NCBI RefSeq assembly: GCF_028553725.1
Contig: NZ_CP067124.1
Coordinates: 3,391,001-3,455,000, forward strand
Origin: Paracoccus alcaliphilus
Lineage (GTDB): Bacteria > Pseudomonadota > Alphaproteobacteria > Rhodobacterales > Rhodobacteraceae
Direction of reading: 5' to 3'
DNA length: 64,000 nucleotides
The first letter of the stretch is position 1. Each line of letters starts with the position of its first letter. Below are positions 18,002 to 26,379 of the stretch, piece by piece. The notes beneath the pieces were generated by a model. The model saw only the letters and a list, made by a program, of their open reading frames with translations, made no database searches and had not been told where the DNA came from. The position numbers and the translations under genes were made by a program.

Positions 18002-19579
18002 TCAGTCGGCGAAGAGATGGGGAATTTCGGCAAGCTGCTGCGCGGTCTCGGGCGGCACGTCCAGAAACCGCTGAATGGCCTCGGCATTGTGGTCGGTGGT
18101 GCGCTCGGGCGAGATCACCTCGAACCGGGCGAAATCCATGTCGCGCAGCCGCTCGGCCTCGTGTTCCAGATCGCCGCGCACGACCGGCAGCAGGCGGTCC
18201 ACGACCTCGGACGGGGTGCCGACACTGACCAGCCCCACGCGGATCATGTGGCCGCGCAGGTAATCGTCGTCAAAGGGGCTGTCCACGAACAGGATCCGCG
18301 TCTCGGCCCGGTCCGACGCAAAATCCGCGATCAGCGACAGCGCCGACGGATCGAGGCACAGCACCAGATTCGGCGTCTCCATCTGGTCGAACAGCATCTT
18401 GACCAGCGCCCGGCGATGGCGCTGCCGCTTGTCCAGCGTCGAGGCGACACCGCCCATATCCGGCAGATTGGCCGCAAGCTCGTTGAAGACGTAATCGACG
18501 GCGGGAATGTCGGTCGTGGCGCGGATGCCGTCGGTCAGTCGCTTGGCGATGTGCCATTTCTTGGCCACGATCAGCAGCACCATGCGCGACCGGCCCAGAC
18601 TGCCCTCGGTCTCCCAGAAGCGGGGGGCAAAACGGCGCCCGACGCGGCCCCGACCGACAAGGAACTGAAACAGCCGCGGCCCCTCGCCCGACAGCGGAAA
18701 CTCCATCCCGGTTTCCTGCCACAGCGCACCCAGCCTGTCGCGCAGCTCAAGCGACTCGGGGCTGATCTTGCGCGCGAACAGATAGTCCTGACGCAGCAGC
18801 AGATCGTAATGGTCGTTATAGAAGGTCACCGGCATGCCGTAATCGGTGAACATCAGGAAGGTCAGTGTCCGGGTGCGGATCTGCCGTCGTGGCACCAGAT
18901 GGGCGACCAGCGTCTGAAAGAAGGTCTCGTCCGGGATCCATGTCGTGGCAAAGAAGCGCATCACATCGGGGCGCGATTCACAGAAGGTCATCACGCTTTC
19001 GACAGTCTCGCGCCGCAGGCACCACCATTGCGACCCGATCATCATGCGGATGTCCTTGGGGATGTCCCGCGTCAGGCCGAATCGCTGCTGCAACCCCATG
19101 CTGGCATAAAACAGCCGCTTCTGGGTGCGTTCGTTGAACCAGTGGCGATAGATCAGCCGCTCGGCCTTGATGCCGGTCTTGATCCAGTCGCTTTCGAAGA
19201 AGTCGAAGCTCTCGATATAGTCGAAATCCTCGGCATCCAGAAAATTATGCACATATTCCGCCGACTTGATCGGCAGGCAATCGCCCGACAGCATATAGAA
19301 ATGCGTCGCCTGCGGAAACGCATCGGCGGCGGCCTTCAGCGCCTCCAGCGTGGCGGCCACCAGCGACCACTCGCCCCAGCCGCATTTCAGCCGCTTGCGC
19401 GCGAAGGTGACACCGGGATCATCGGCCAGCGCAGTGCGGATGGCGCGGAAATCGTCGGAATTCGCGCGCGCATCGAAATGGATCGCGACATAGTCGCCCG
19501 CGGCAGTCAGCCGCCGGGCCTGGGCAATGACACCCTTGGGATCCTTGTGCGTCAGCAGGATAAAGGCAATACGGGCCAT
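18002..19579 (-). CDS. GT14-like (core-2/I-branching type) glycosyltransferase with DUF5928-like C-terminus
   Basis: 525 residues. The N-terminal 270 residues resemble beta-1,6-N-acetylglucosaminyltransferases: MARIAFILLTHKDP at the start, then HFYMLSGDCLPIKS and IGSQWWCLRRETVE, and DETFFQTL. The C-terminal 220 residues form a separate domain with hydrophobic strands (LVLCLDPSALSLIADF), of the kind that accompanies this family in Rhodobacteraceae (DUF5928, from memory). There is no signal peptide, so it acts in the cytoplasm. The start at 19579 gives the standard N-terminus; an earlier in-frame start would add 29 unrelated residues. It is divergent from a sulfotransferase gene, which suggests a shared role in a modified surface glycan. 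Confidence 0.82.
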   Translation of the reverse strand: MARIAFILLTHKDPKGVIAQARRLTAAGDYVAIHFDARANSDDFRAIRTALADDPGVTFARKRLKCGWGEWSLVAATLEALKAAADAFPQATHFYMLSGDCLPIKSAEYVHNFLDAEDFDYIESFDFFESDWIKTGIKAERLIYRHWFNERTQKRLFYASMGLQQRFGLTRDIPKDIRMMIGSQWWCLRRETVESVMTFCESRPDVMRFFATTWIPDETFFQTLVAHLVPRRQIRTRTLTFLMFTDYGMPVTFYNDHYDLLLRQDYLFARKISPESLELRDRLGALWQETGMEFPLSGEGPRLFQFLVGRGRVGRRFAPRFWETEGSLGRSRMVLLIVAKKWHIAKRLTDGIRATTDIPAVDYVFNELAANLPDMGGVASTLDKRQRHRRALVKMLFDQMETPNLVLCLDPSALSLIADFASDRAETRILFVDSPFDDDYLRGHMIRVGLVSVGTPSEVVDRLLPVVRGDLEHEAERLRDMDFARFEVISPERTTDHNAEAIQRFLDVPPETAQQLAEIPHLFAD

Positions 19580-19745
19580 GTCTGTGCTGTCTGTTCCGGC
19601 TGGTTTCCGACAAAGCAACGGAAGGCGTTGATAATCACGCCGCGATTTGCTTTTTGTCTGTAGCAATTTTCAACGCACGGGCAACCCATCGGGGGAAAAT
19701 TCCCCGGATGGTCATGTGCCAGACTAACGGAAGGTGAGAAGACAT

Positions 19746-20564
19746 ATGGCATTTCCCGGCGTGTGGATGACCGAAAGCGAAAGCATGATCTATCGGGTCG
19801 TGCCAAAATGTGCCTGCTCGACCATTGGCCAGATCATGTTCTATTCCGATCACGGGCGGTTCTTTGATGGCGACATCCATGATTCGACCGACGGTCTGCA
19901 CAAGTGGTCGCAGGAACACAGCCAGAAGGCAATCGAGCAGGCCGTCCGTCACAGCAAGGCCCCCAGCTTTACCGTGGTGCGCAACCCCTATGCCCGCATC
20001 CTGTCGTCCTTCTTCGACAAGATCGCCGGCATCCAGCGCAACGGCCGCCGTTATCGCGGCAATCTGGTGCCGCAGCTGACGCAGCGTTACGGAATCGATG
20101 TCGGCAGCCCCGAAAACGGTTTCGAGTTCGATCAGGTCGCCAGCTTTCGCCGATTCCTGCTGTTCGCCCGCGATACCATCCGCTGGCGCCGCCCGATGGA
20201 GCCCGACATCCACTGGTCGGCCATGTCGGGCCATATCTCGACCTTCATCGTGAATGGCGGCCATTACGACCAGATCTTCTATACCGAGACGTTCAACGAA
20301 GGCATGCAAAAGCTGCTGGACAGCGCCGAAACCCCGGTCAAGGTCGATCTGGCCTCGGTGCCGCGCTTCAACGAATCCGAAGGTCACGGGCCCAAGCGCG
20401 CCTTCAAGGTCAGCGATTATTTCGACGACCTGTCGCGGCACCTGATCTGGGAAATCTACAAGGATGATTTCCAGCTGTTCCGCTATGACTTCGACGATCC
20501 CGACAACAAGTTCCCGGTCGGAGAGATCGACCTGGCCGAAGTCCACGCCAAACTGGGCCGCTGA
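19746..20564 (+). CDS. Sulfotransferase family protein
   Basis: 272 residues. The PAPS 5'-phosphosulfate loop is seen as VPKCACSTI (about residue 20) and the 3'-phosphate site as VRNPYARILSSF (about 78). This matches the Sulfotransfer_2 type, related to carbohydrate sulfotransferases such as chondroitin and HNK-1 enzymes. It probably sulfates a sugar residue of an exported glycan. The ATG at 19746 has GGAAGGTGAG eight bases upstream. It lies head to head with the GT14-like gene, with 166 bases between the starts, and ends in its own terminator. Confidence 0.85.
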   Translation: MAFPGVWMTESESMIYRVVPKCACSTIGQIMFYSDHGRFFDGDIHDSTDGLHKWSQEHSQKAIEQAVRHSKAPSFTVVRNPYARILSSFFDKIAGIQRNGRRYRGNLVPQLTQRYGIDVGSPENGFEFDQVASFRRFLLFARDTIRWRRPMEPDIHWSAMSGHISTFIVNGGHYDQIFYTETFNEGMQKLLDSAETPVKVDLASVPRFNESEGHGPKRAFKVSDYFDDLSRHLIWEIYKDDFQLFRYDFDDPDNKFPVGEIDLAEVHAKLGR

Positions 20565-20573
20565 ACAGGCAAC

Positions 20574-20608
20574 AGGGGCAATGCCGGACATGGCATCGCC
20601 CCCTTTTC
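20574..20608 (+). terminator. Terminator after the sulfotransferase gene
   Basis: Stem GGGGCAATGCC / GGCATCGCCCC with one mismatch and a six-base loop, then TTTT. It starts about ten bases after the stop codon. Confidence 0.8.
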
Positions 20609-20638
20609 GGTCACATCACGCGCGCCTGCGGGCTGCGG

Positions 20639-21112
20639 TCATTCCAGATGGCTTTCCAGGAACCACAGATCCTTGTCGGCGGTCTGTGACGCGGCGGTAA
20701 AGATATCCGCCGTATTGGCATCCCCGGCCTCATCCGTGGAATCGATGGCGGCGCGCAATTTCTCGCCATGATCCCGCATCCGCGCGCAGATCTGGCGGAT
20801 ATGATCGGCGGATTTCGTCAGATCGGTCGGATAGGCCTTCAGCGTGCTGGTCTTGGCGACCACTTCCGCCGTGCCCTCGGCCACGCCGTCCAGTTGTTGC
20901 ACACGCTCGGCAAACACATCCAGATGCGCTTGCAGATTGGCATAGACCGTGTCGAACAACTCATGCACGGCGATGAAATTCGGCCCCTTCACGTTCCAAT
21001 GCGCCTGCTTGATCGCCAGCGCCAGCGCCAGCCCATCGGCCAGTCGCGCATTCAGTTCGGAAATCGCGGTCTTGCGGGCATTGTCTGTCAGCCCCTTTAC
21101 GTCAACAGCCAT
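20639..21112 (-). CDS. dps: Dps-family ferritin-like DNA protection protein
   Basis: 157 residues, four-helix ferritin-like fold that forms a 12-subunit iron-storing cage and protects DNA from peroxide. The ferroxidase His/Asp/Glu positions are in KQAHWNVKG and FIAVHELFD, with AERVQQLDG in the next helix. The start at 21112 was chosen because AAGGAGACC lies just before it; a start 12 codons earlier has no such site. It follows the acpP terminator on the same strand, so it has its own transcription. Confidence 0.93.
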   Translation of the reverse strand: MAVDVKGLTDNARKTAISELNARLADGLALALAIKQAHWNVKGPNFIAVHELFDTVYANLQAHLDVFAERVQQLDGVAEGTAEVVAKTSTLKAYPTDLTKSADHIRQICARMRDHGEKLRAAIDSTDEAGDANTADIFTAASQTADKDLWFLESHLE

Positions 21113-21204
21113 GTTGGTCTCCTTTTGCGGCTTTGCCACATCAACCATCTCACGGCGCTGTCAGTTCCCTGCGCATGACGGCCATGCCGCTGCCGCATGG
21201 ATAC

Positions 21205-21242
21205 GCACAAAAAGAAACGACGCCTCACCGAGGCGCCGTTTC
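21205..21242 (-). terminator. Terminator downstream of acpP
   Basis: On the minus strand the stem GAAACGGCGCCT / AGGCGTCGTTTC (one mismatch) with loop CGGTG is followed by TTTTTGTG. It lies about 35 bases after the acpP stop and separates the fab cluster from dps. Confidence 0.88.
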
Positions 21243-21276
21243 CGCATGCCGTTGATCGGCCAGGGGCTGCTCTGGA

Positions 21277-21510
21277 TCAGAGCGCGCCCTTGATGAAGGT
21301 CACCGCGTCGCCAACCGTCTGGATGGTCTCGGCGGCGTCGTCCGGGATCTCGATGCCGAACTCTTCCTCGAAAGCCATCACCAGTTCCACGGTATCGAGG
21401 CTGTCGGCACCCAGATCGTCGATGAACGAGGCGGATTCGACCACCTTCTCTTCATCCACACCCAGATGCTCCACCACGATCTTCTTCACGCGATCAGCGA
21501 TATCGCTCAT
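21277..21510 (-). CDS. acpP: Acyl carrier protein
   Basis: 77 residues, highly acidic. The phosphopantetheine attachment Ser lies in [11 protein letters not shown] (about residue 37). It carries growing acyl chains in type II fatty acid synthesis. Its position after fabD and fabG on the same strand is the common fab order; fabF, which often follows acpP, is not here, because a terminator and dps come next. The 170-base gap to fabG may hold its own promoter, as is common for this very strongly expressed gene. Confidence 0.97.
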   Translation of the reverse strand: MSDIADRVKKIVVEHLGVDEEKVVESASFIDDLGADSLDTVELVMAFEEEFGIEIPDDAAETIQTVGDAVTFIKGAL

Positions 21511-21680
21511 GTCATATCCTCACATTCGCGGGCATCCGCCCAAATTTTGCGCAAGCCTCCGGCCTGCATCAGCACAGGGCGGTTTCCCTGCTGCCAAGCG
21601 CGGGGATATAGCACCGATAAGCGTTCATGCAACCGCTTTTCAACGCTTTTCCATGCCGAGTTGCCCCCACGCCCGACCGG

Positions 21681-22418
21681 TCACAGCATGGCCATGCCGC
21701 CGTTGACATGCAAGGTGGTGCCGGTGACATAGCCCGCCTGCGGGCTGGACAGATACCGGACCGCCGCGGCAATATCCTCGGGCCGCCCCATCACTCCCGC
21801 CGGAATCTGCGTCAGGATCCTGTCCTTCTGCTCGTCACTCAGCTTGTCGGTCATGGCGGTGGCGATAAAGCCCGGCGCCACGCAATTCACGGTAATGCCA
21901 CGGCTTGCGACCTCATAGGCCAGCGATTTCGACATGCCGACCAGCCCCGCCTTGGCAGCGGCATAGTTGCCCTGCCCCGGATTGCCGGTGGCCCCCACAA
22001 CCGAGGTGATGTTAACGATCCGCCCCCAGCGCGCCTTCATCATCCCGCGCAGCACCGCGCGGCTCAGCCGGAACACGCTGGTCAGATTCACCTCCAGAAC
22101 CTGCGCCCATTCCTCGTCGGACATGCGCATGAACAGATTGTCGCGGGTGATCCCGGCATTGTTGACCAGAATATCGACCGACCCCATCGCCTCGGCCGCC
22201 ACCTTCGGCAGCGCCAGAACCGATTCGGCATCCGACAGATCGGCAGGCACCACATGGGCGCGGCTGCCCAGCTTCCCCGCCAGCTCCTGCAAGGGCGCCT
22301 CGCGCGTCCCCGACAGGGCGACCGTTGCCCCCGCCGCGTGCAGCGCCTCGGCGATCGCGCCGCCGATCCCCCCCGATGCGCCCGTCACCAGCGCGTTCCT
22401 GCCTGTCAGATCGAACAT
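21681..22418 (-). CDS. fabG: 3-oxoacyl-[acyl-carrier-protein] reductase
   Basis: 245-residue SDR enzyme that reduces 3-ketoacyl-ACP with NADPH in fatty acid elongation. NADPH-binding motif TGASGGIGG (residues about 12-20), NNAGITRD (about 86), and the catalytic Tyr and Lys in YAAAKAG (about 151). The C-terminal GYVTGTTLHVNGGMAM block is the standard FabG ending. It sits between fabD and acpP on the same strand. The 62-base gap to fabD contains a dispersed repeat. Confidence 0.97.
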   Translation of the reverse strand: MFDLTGRNALVTGASGGIGGAIAEALHAAGATVALSGTREAPLQELAGKLGSRAHVVPADLSDAESVLALPKVAAEAMGSVDILVNNAGITRDNLFMRMSDEEWAQVLEVNLTSVFRLSRAVLRGMMKARWGRIVNITSVVGATGNPGQGNYAAAKAGLVGMSKSLAYEVASRGITVNCVAPGFIATAMTDKLSDEQKDRILTQIPAGVMGRPEDIAAAVRYLSSPQAGYVTGTTLHVNGGMAML

Positions 22419-22426
22419 CCCTGCCT

Positions 22427-22473
22427 CATCTCTGGTGTCAAAATATCCCGGGGGTCCGGGGGCTGGCCCCCGG
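22427..22473 (-). repeat. Dispersed intergenic repeat with hairpin, copy 2
   Basis: On the plus strand it reads CATCTCTGGTGTCAAAATAT, then CCCGGGGG and a hairpin CCGGGGGC / GCCCCCGG. It lies between fabD and fabG. The CTCTGGTG..AAAATATCCCGG core recurs at 35011 and 39211, and its complement at 13741. Confidence 0.7.
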
Positions 22474-22480
22474 CCCGTCC

Positions 22481-23407
22481 TCAGCCCTTCAGCGCCGCAA
22501 TATCCGCCGGCGCGCCGACATTGCGCACCGTGGCCTCTTTCGTGATCCGCCGGATCATGCCGGACAGCGCCTTGCCCGCGCCGATCTCCCAGAACTCGAC
22601 CACACCGGCGCCGGCCATATTGGCGATCGATTCGCGCCAGCGCACGGTGCCGGTGACCTGCTCGACCAGCAGGCGGCGGATCGCGCCCGGCTCGATCACC
22701 GCCTCGGCGCGGACATTGGCGATCAGCGGCACGGCGGGCGGCTGGATATCAACCCCGGCCAGCGCATCGGCCATCACCGCCGCCGCAGGCTGCATCAGCA
22801 CCGAATGGAACGGTGCCGAAACCGGCAGCATCATCGCCCGCTTGGCCCCCGCCGCCTTCAGCGCCTCGGCGGCACGCTCGACCGCCTCCCTGTGGCCCGA
22901 GATCACCACCTGAGAGGGGTCGTTGTCATTGGCCGCCTGAACCACCTCATCGCCCGCCACCTCGCGCGCGATCCGGTCAACGGTCTCGAAATCCAGCCCA
23001 AGGATCGCGGCCATGGCGCCCTGCCCGACCGGCACCGCCTCTTGCATGGCCTGCCCGCGCAGGCGCAGCAACCGCGCCGTATCCTCCAGCGACAGCGCCC
23101 CCGCGGCACACAGCGCCGAATATTCCCCCAGCGAATGCCCGGCGACGAAATTCGCATCCAGAATGTTGAACCCCTCGGCCTCCATCGCGCGGAACGCCGC
23201 CATCGAGGTCGCCATCAGCGCGGGCTGGGCGTTCTGCGTCAGGGTCAGGGTCTCGATATCGCCGTCCCAGATCAGCGCCGACAGCTTTTCATCCAAAGCC
23301 TCATCCACCTGCTCGAAGACATCGCGCGCGGCGGGATAGGCTTCGGCCAGTTCGCGCCCCATGCCAACGGTCTGCGCCCCCTGCCCCGGAAACACGAAAG
23401 CCCGCAT
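22481..23407 (-). CDS. fabD: Malonyl-CoA:ACP S-malonyltransferase
   Basis: 308 residues, loading malonyl units onto acyl carrier protein. The active-site Ser lies in GHSLGEYSAL (about residue 92), the N-terminal oxyanion region is FPGQGAQ, and the catalytic His lies in VSAPFHS (about 200). The start at 23407 gives the normal N-terminus MRAFVFPGQG with AAAGGG at six bases; an ATG six codons earlier (23425) with AAGGGG upstream is a real alternative. First gene of the fabD-fabG-acpP set. Confidence 0.96.
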   Translation of the reverse strand: MRAFVFPGQGAQTVGMGRELAEAYPAARDVFEQVDEALDEKLSALIWDGDIETLTLTQNAQPALMATSMAAFRAMEAEGFNILDANFVAGHSLGEYSALCAAGALSLEDTARLLRLRGQAMQEAVPVGQGAMAAILGLDFETVDRIAREVAGDEVVQAANDNDPSQVVISGHREAVERAAEALKAAGAKRAMMLPVSAPFHSVLMQPAAAVMADALAGVDIQPPAVPLIANVRAEAVIEPGAIRRLLVEQVTGTVRWRESIANMAGAGVVEFWEIGAGKALSGMIRRITKEATVRNVGAPADIAALKG

Positions 23408-23492
23408 CAAAAACCCTTTCGTCATGTGACTGTTCCCCTTGGGCATATCGCGCGGCTGGTAACACCGCAACCAAACCCCGCCCGCACATGAC

Positions 23493-23518
23493 GAAAAAGG
23501 GGGCCCGAAGGCCCCCGA
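23493..23518 (-). terminator. Terminator of ndk
   Basis: On the minus strand the stem GGGGGCC / GGCCCCC with loop TTCG is followed by TTTTTCG. It lies 28 bases after the ndk stop and insulates it from fabD. Confidence 0.92.
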
Positions 23519-23544
23519 TCATTCCATTTCCGGCCTGAAAGGGC

Positions 23545-23967
23545 TCAGCCGACCAGTTCAAGGCCCGAGAAGAAGAAGGCGATTTCCTGCGCGGCGGTTT
23601 CCGGCGCGTCCGAGCCGTGGACCGAGTTTTCGCCGACCGACAGCGCGAACTCCTTGCGGATGGTGCCCTCGGCCGCATCGGCAGGGTTGGTCGCGCCCAT
23701 CACGTCGCGGTTCTTTGCAATCGCGCCTTCGCCTTCCAGCACCTGCACGACGACGGGTTCAGAGGCCATGAACTCGACCAGCTCGCCATAGAAGGGGCGT
23801 TCCTTGTGGACTTCATAGAACTTGCCGGCCTGCTCGGGCGACAGCTTGATGCGCTTCTGCGCGACGATGCGCAGGCCGGCATCCTCAAACTTGGCATTGA
23901 TCTTGCCGGTCAGGTTGCGACGGGTGGCGTCGGGTTTGATGATCGAGAGAGTGCGTTCGATAGCCAT
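23545..23967 (-). CDS. ndk: Nucleoside-diphosphate kinase
   Basis: 140 residues, transferring phosphate between NTPs and NDPs. The phosphorylated His is in [10 protein letters not shown] (about residue 117). The N-terminal [15 protein letters not shown] block is typical. The start at 23967 gives MAIERTLS with AAGGTAAGG upstream; the reading frame is open for a few more codons, but the earlier start has no good site. Monocistronic between a terminator and the divergent olsB. Confidence 0.97.
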   Translation of the reverse strand: MAIERTLSIIKPDATRRNLTGKINAKFEDAGLRIVAQKRIKLSPEQAGKFYEVHKERPFYGELVEFMASEPVVVQVLEGEGAIAKNRDVMGATNPADAAEGTIRKEFALSVGENSVHGSDAPETAAQEIAFFFSGLELVG

Positions 23968-24178
23968 TGGGGGCCTTACCTTGTTGCTCATGTGGCGGAG
24001 AATACCGCCGATTGAAACTGCGCCGCCCGGTTAACAGGCTTGACCGCGCCGGGCAAGCTGCGGCAATGCCTTGGAGCGGGCCGTCTGCATGTCGGGCGGG
24101 CAAATTTGATCTGCTGTGTTTTCAGACTCTGTGATTTCGTGATTTCGACATAACTCTGCGCTATGTTGCGCCGGATTG

Positions 24179-24952
24179 ATGCGGGGTGCCGTCTTTATGC
24201 AACCGATTGTCAAAGGCCGCTATCGGGGCCGTCTGGCCCAGTCCGCGGCCGATATCCGCGCCGCGCAGGCGCTGCGCTGGCTGTGCTTCGTCGCCCGCAA
24301 TGGCGATGCAGCCACCCGCGACGATCTTGACCGCGACGATATGGACGACAGTTGCCAGCACATGCTGGTCGAGGATCGCGACAGCGGTCAGCTGGTCTGC
24401 ACCTTCCGCTTTCTGCCGCTGTCGGGCGGGCACGAGATCGGGCGCAGCTATTCGGCGCAATTCTACAACCTTCGCAGCCTCGAAGGCTTCAACGCCCCGA
24501 TGGTCGAGATGGGGCGGTTCTGCATCCATCCCGAATGGCGCGATCCGGGCATCCTGCGCATCGCATGGGCCGCCATGACCCGCTTTGTCGATGACAACGG
24601 GATCGAGATGCTGTTCGGCTGCTCCAGCTTCATCGGCACCCGGCCCGAGGAACATGCCGAAGCCTTCGCCATGTTGCGCGAACGGCATCTGGCACCGCGC
24701 CGCTGGTGGCCACGGGTCAAGGCGCCAAATGTGTTCCGCTTTGCCCGGGCGCTGGCCCGCAGGCAGCCCGATCCGCGCCGCGCCATGGCCGCGATGCCGC
24801 CGCTGCTGCGCAGCTATCTGGCGATGGGTGGCTGGGTCAGCGATCACGCCGTGGTCGATCCGGCGTTGCAGACGATGCATGTCTTTACCGGGGTAGAGAT
24901 CCGCGCCATCCCCGATTCGCGCAAGCGCCTGCTGCGCGCCGATGCGGTCTAG
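24179..24952 (+). CDS. olsB: L-ornithine N-alpha-acyltransferase (lyso-ornithine lipid synthase)
   Basis: 257 residues of the GNAT-like acyltransferase family that joins a 3-hydroxyacyl group from acyl-ACP to ornithine, the first step of phosphate-free ornithine lipids. Conserved blocks: LRWLCFVARNG (about residue 32), CTFRFLPL (about 80), the MVEMGRFCIHPEW block (about 108) and FGCSSFIGT (about 148). The usual partner olsA (second acylation) is not next to it; the following gene is a regulator on the opposite strand. The start could also be the ATG at 24197. Confidence 0.85.
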   Translation: MRGAVFMQPIVKGRYRGRLAQSAADIRAAQALRWLCFVARNGDAATRDDLDRDDMDDSCQHMLVEDRDSGQLVCTFRFLPLSGGHEIGRSYSAQFYNLRSLEGFNAPMVEMGRFCIHPEWRDPGILRIAWAAMTRFVDDNGIEMLFGCSSFIGTRPEEHAEAFAMLRERHLAPRRWWPRVKAPNVFRFARALARRQPDPRRAMAAMPPLLRSYLAMGGWVSDHAVVDPALQTMHVFTGVEIRAIPDSRKRLLRADAV

Positions 24953-25788
24953 CCCACCGCCGTCAGATCCGATCCCGTCGGGACGCGCAACGCCGCCACC
25001 GCTGCCGCCAGCGCCAGTGTCAACGTCATCATCGAGGCCAGGGTGCGAAAGCCCGCCGCCTCGGCCTCGGCCAGCACCAGACAGATCGCGCGGTGACGCA
25101 GGTGCATTTCCACCCCCGGATCGCAGACCGCGACCAGCCTTGCATCGGAACGCGGCAGTGAGGTGACGAAACGCCGCAATTCGTCGCTGATCGGAGAGGT
25201 CGCGATCAGCAGCAGCGCATCGCCGGCCCGGATCGCCTGCAATCCGGGCAGATCGCCTGCCGCGCCATGCAGCACCTGCGGCACTTCCATCCGGTCCCAG
25301 CCATGCGCAACCTGTGCGGCAATCGGAAAACAGCGGCCAAAGCCGATGGTATGGACCAGATCGGCATCGGCAAGCAGTTGTACGGCAGCCTCGAAACGAT
25401 CGGGCATGATGCTGTCGGCCATGCGATCCAGTGATTCCCGCGCCGCGCCAATGAAATCGGCCAGCAATTGCACCGACTGCCCCTGTCCGCGGCTGCGCAG
25501 CTCGGCCAGACGCTGGGTATAATCGGTGCGCGGCATCTCGAAGGGGCTGCGGAACAGTTGCCGCAGCTGGGCATAGCCCGAAAACCCCATGACCTGCGAA
25601 AACCGCACCACGGCCGAGGCCGGCACCCCCGCGCCACGAGCGAAATCGGCCACCGTCGCCTGCGCCAGCCGCGCCTGATGCCGGGCGGCGTAATCGGCGC
25701 ATTGCCGCAAGCGGCGCGGCAGGGAATCGTGAATTTGCCTCAGCCTGTCATTGAACTGATCAGCGCTCAGCGGCGGGCCGCCGTCCAT
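24949..25788 (-). CDS. MurR/RpiR-family transcriptional regulator
   Basis: 279 residues. The N-terminal domain (about 75 residues) is an HTH_6 type with VADFARGAGVPASAVVRFSQ as the recognition region. The C-terminal domain is a SIS (sugar isomerase) fold with the phosphosugar-type loop GFGRCFPIA and ATSPISDELRRFV. Family members bind a sugar phosphate and control sugar or amino-sugar genes. Its end overlaps the convergent olsB by four bases. The start could be 25806. No obvious target operon lies beside it. Confidence 0.85.
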   Translation of the reverse strand: MDGGPPLSADQFNDRLRQIHDSLPRRLRQCADYAARHQARLAQATVADFARGAGVPASAVVRFSQVMGFSGYAQLRQLFRSPFEMPRTDYTQRLAELRSRGQGQSVQLLADFIGAARESLDRMADSIMPDRFEAAVQLLADADLVHTIGFGRCFPIAAQVAHGWDRMEVPQVLHGAAGDLPGLQAIRAGDALLLIATSPISDELRRFVTSLPRSDARLVAVCDPGVEMHLRHRAICLVLAEAEAAGFRTLASMMTLTLALAAAVAALRVPTGSDLTAVG

Positions 25789-25919
25789 TCCTGCCCCCAA
25801 AAACATGAACTCGTTACGTTATGAGCAAGATAGTGCCGATTGCCGTCGCGTGTTACCAGATGATTTAATGCAACCTATTGGCGATCAATGTTTTTCTTCG
25901 TTCAATCAATCGGATAGGG

Positions 25920-26375
25920 TCAGGCTTTGCGCTGCCAGCGGCCCGTTTCCTCGGACCAGTATTCGGCCTGAACCCCTGCCGAGGTCAGCGACCGCCATTG
26001 CCCGCGTGCGCGCTGGACCGCCGACGAATCACCACCGTCGAAAATGATGCAGCTGCGTTGCAGGATCTGGCATTCCTCGGGGGCGATTTCGGCCCCGTCC
26101 ACGGCCATCAGACAGCCCGCCTTGTTGGCCGCCGCGCCATGCCGGCCGGCGATGGTCAGCAGCACCGGCTGGCGGGCATCATGCGGCCCGCCAGCCAGCC
26201 CATGCGGCAGGAAACCATCGCCCTGCCACAGATGCTGATCCAGATATTCGGCGCGATCCGGCGCGGCGCTGCGCAGCTCCACCCGCCAGCCCGCCGCCAG
26301 CGCCTTGCCGATCAGCACTGGCAGCAGCGCCTCTGCGGGCGAGCGGGTCAGATGATAGAACAGCGCATTGCCCAT
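25920..26375 (-). CDS. holC: DNA polymerase III chi subunit
   Basis: 151 residues. The N-terminus (ALFYHLTRSPAEALLPVLIGK) and the LYLDQHLW-like and DDGFLPHGLAG-like blocks match HolC, which binds single-strand binding protein and links it to the clamp loader. The gene starts four bases after the pepA stop, a pairing found widely in Proteobacteria. The C-terminal part ends WSEETGRWQRKA, as usual. Co-transcription with pepA is likely. Confidence 0.93.
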   Translation of the reverse strand: MGNALFYHLTRSPAEALLPVLIGKALAAGWRVELRSAAPDRAEYLDQHLWQGDGFLPHGLAGGPHDARQPVLLTIAGRHGAAANKAGCLMAVDGAEIAPEECQILQRSCIIFDGGDSSAVQRARGQWRSLTSAGVQAEYWSEETGRWQRKA

Positions 26376-26379
26376 CAGG

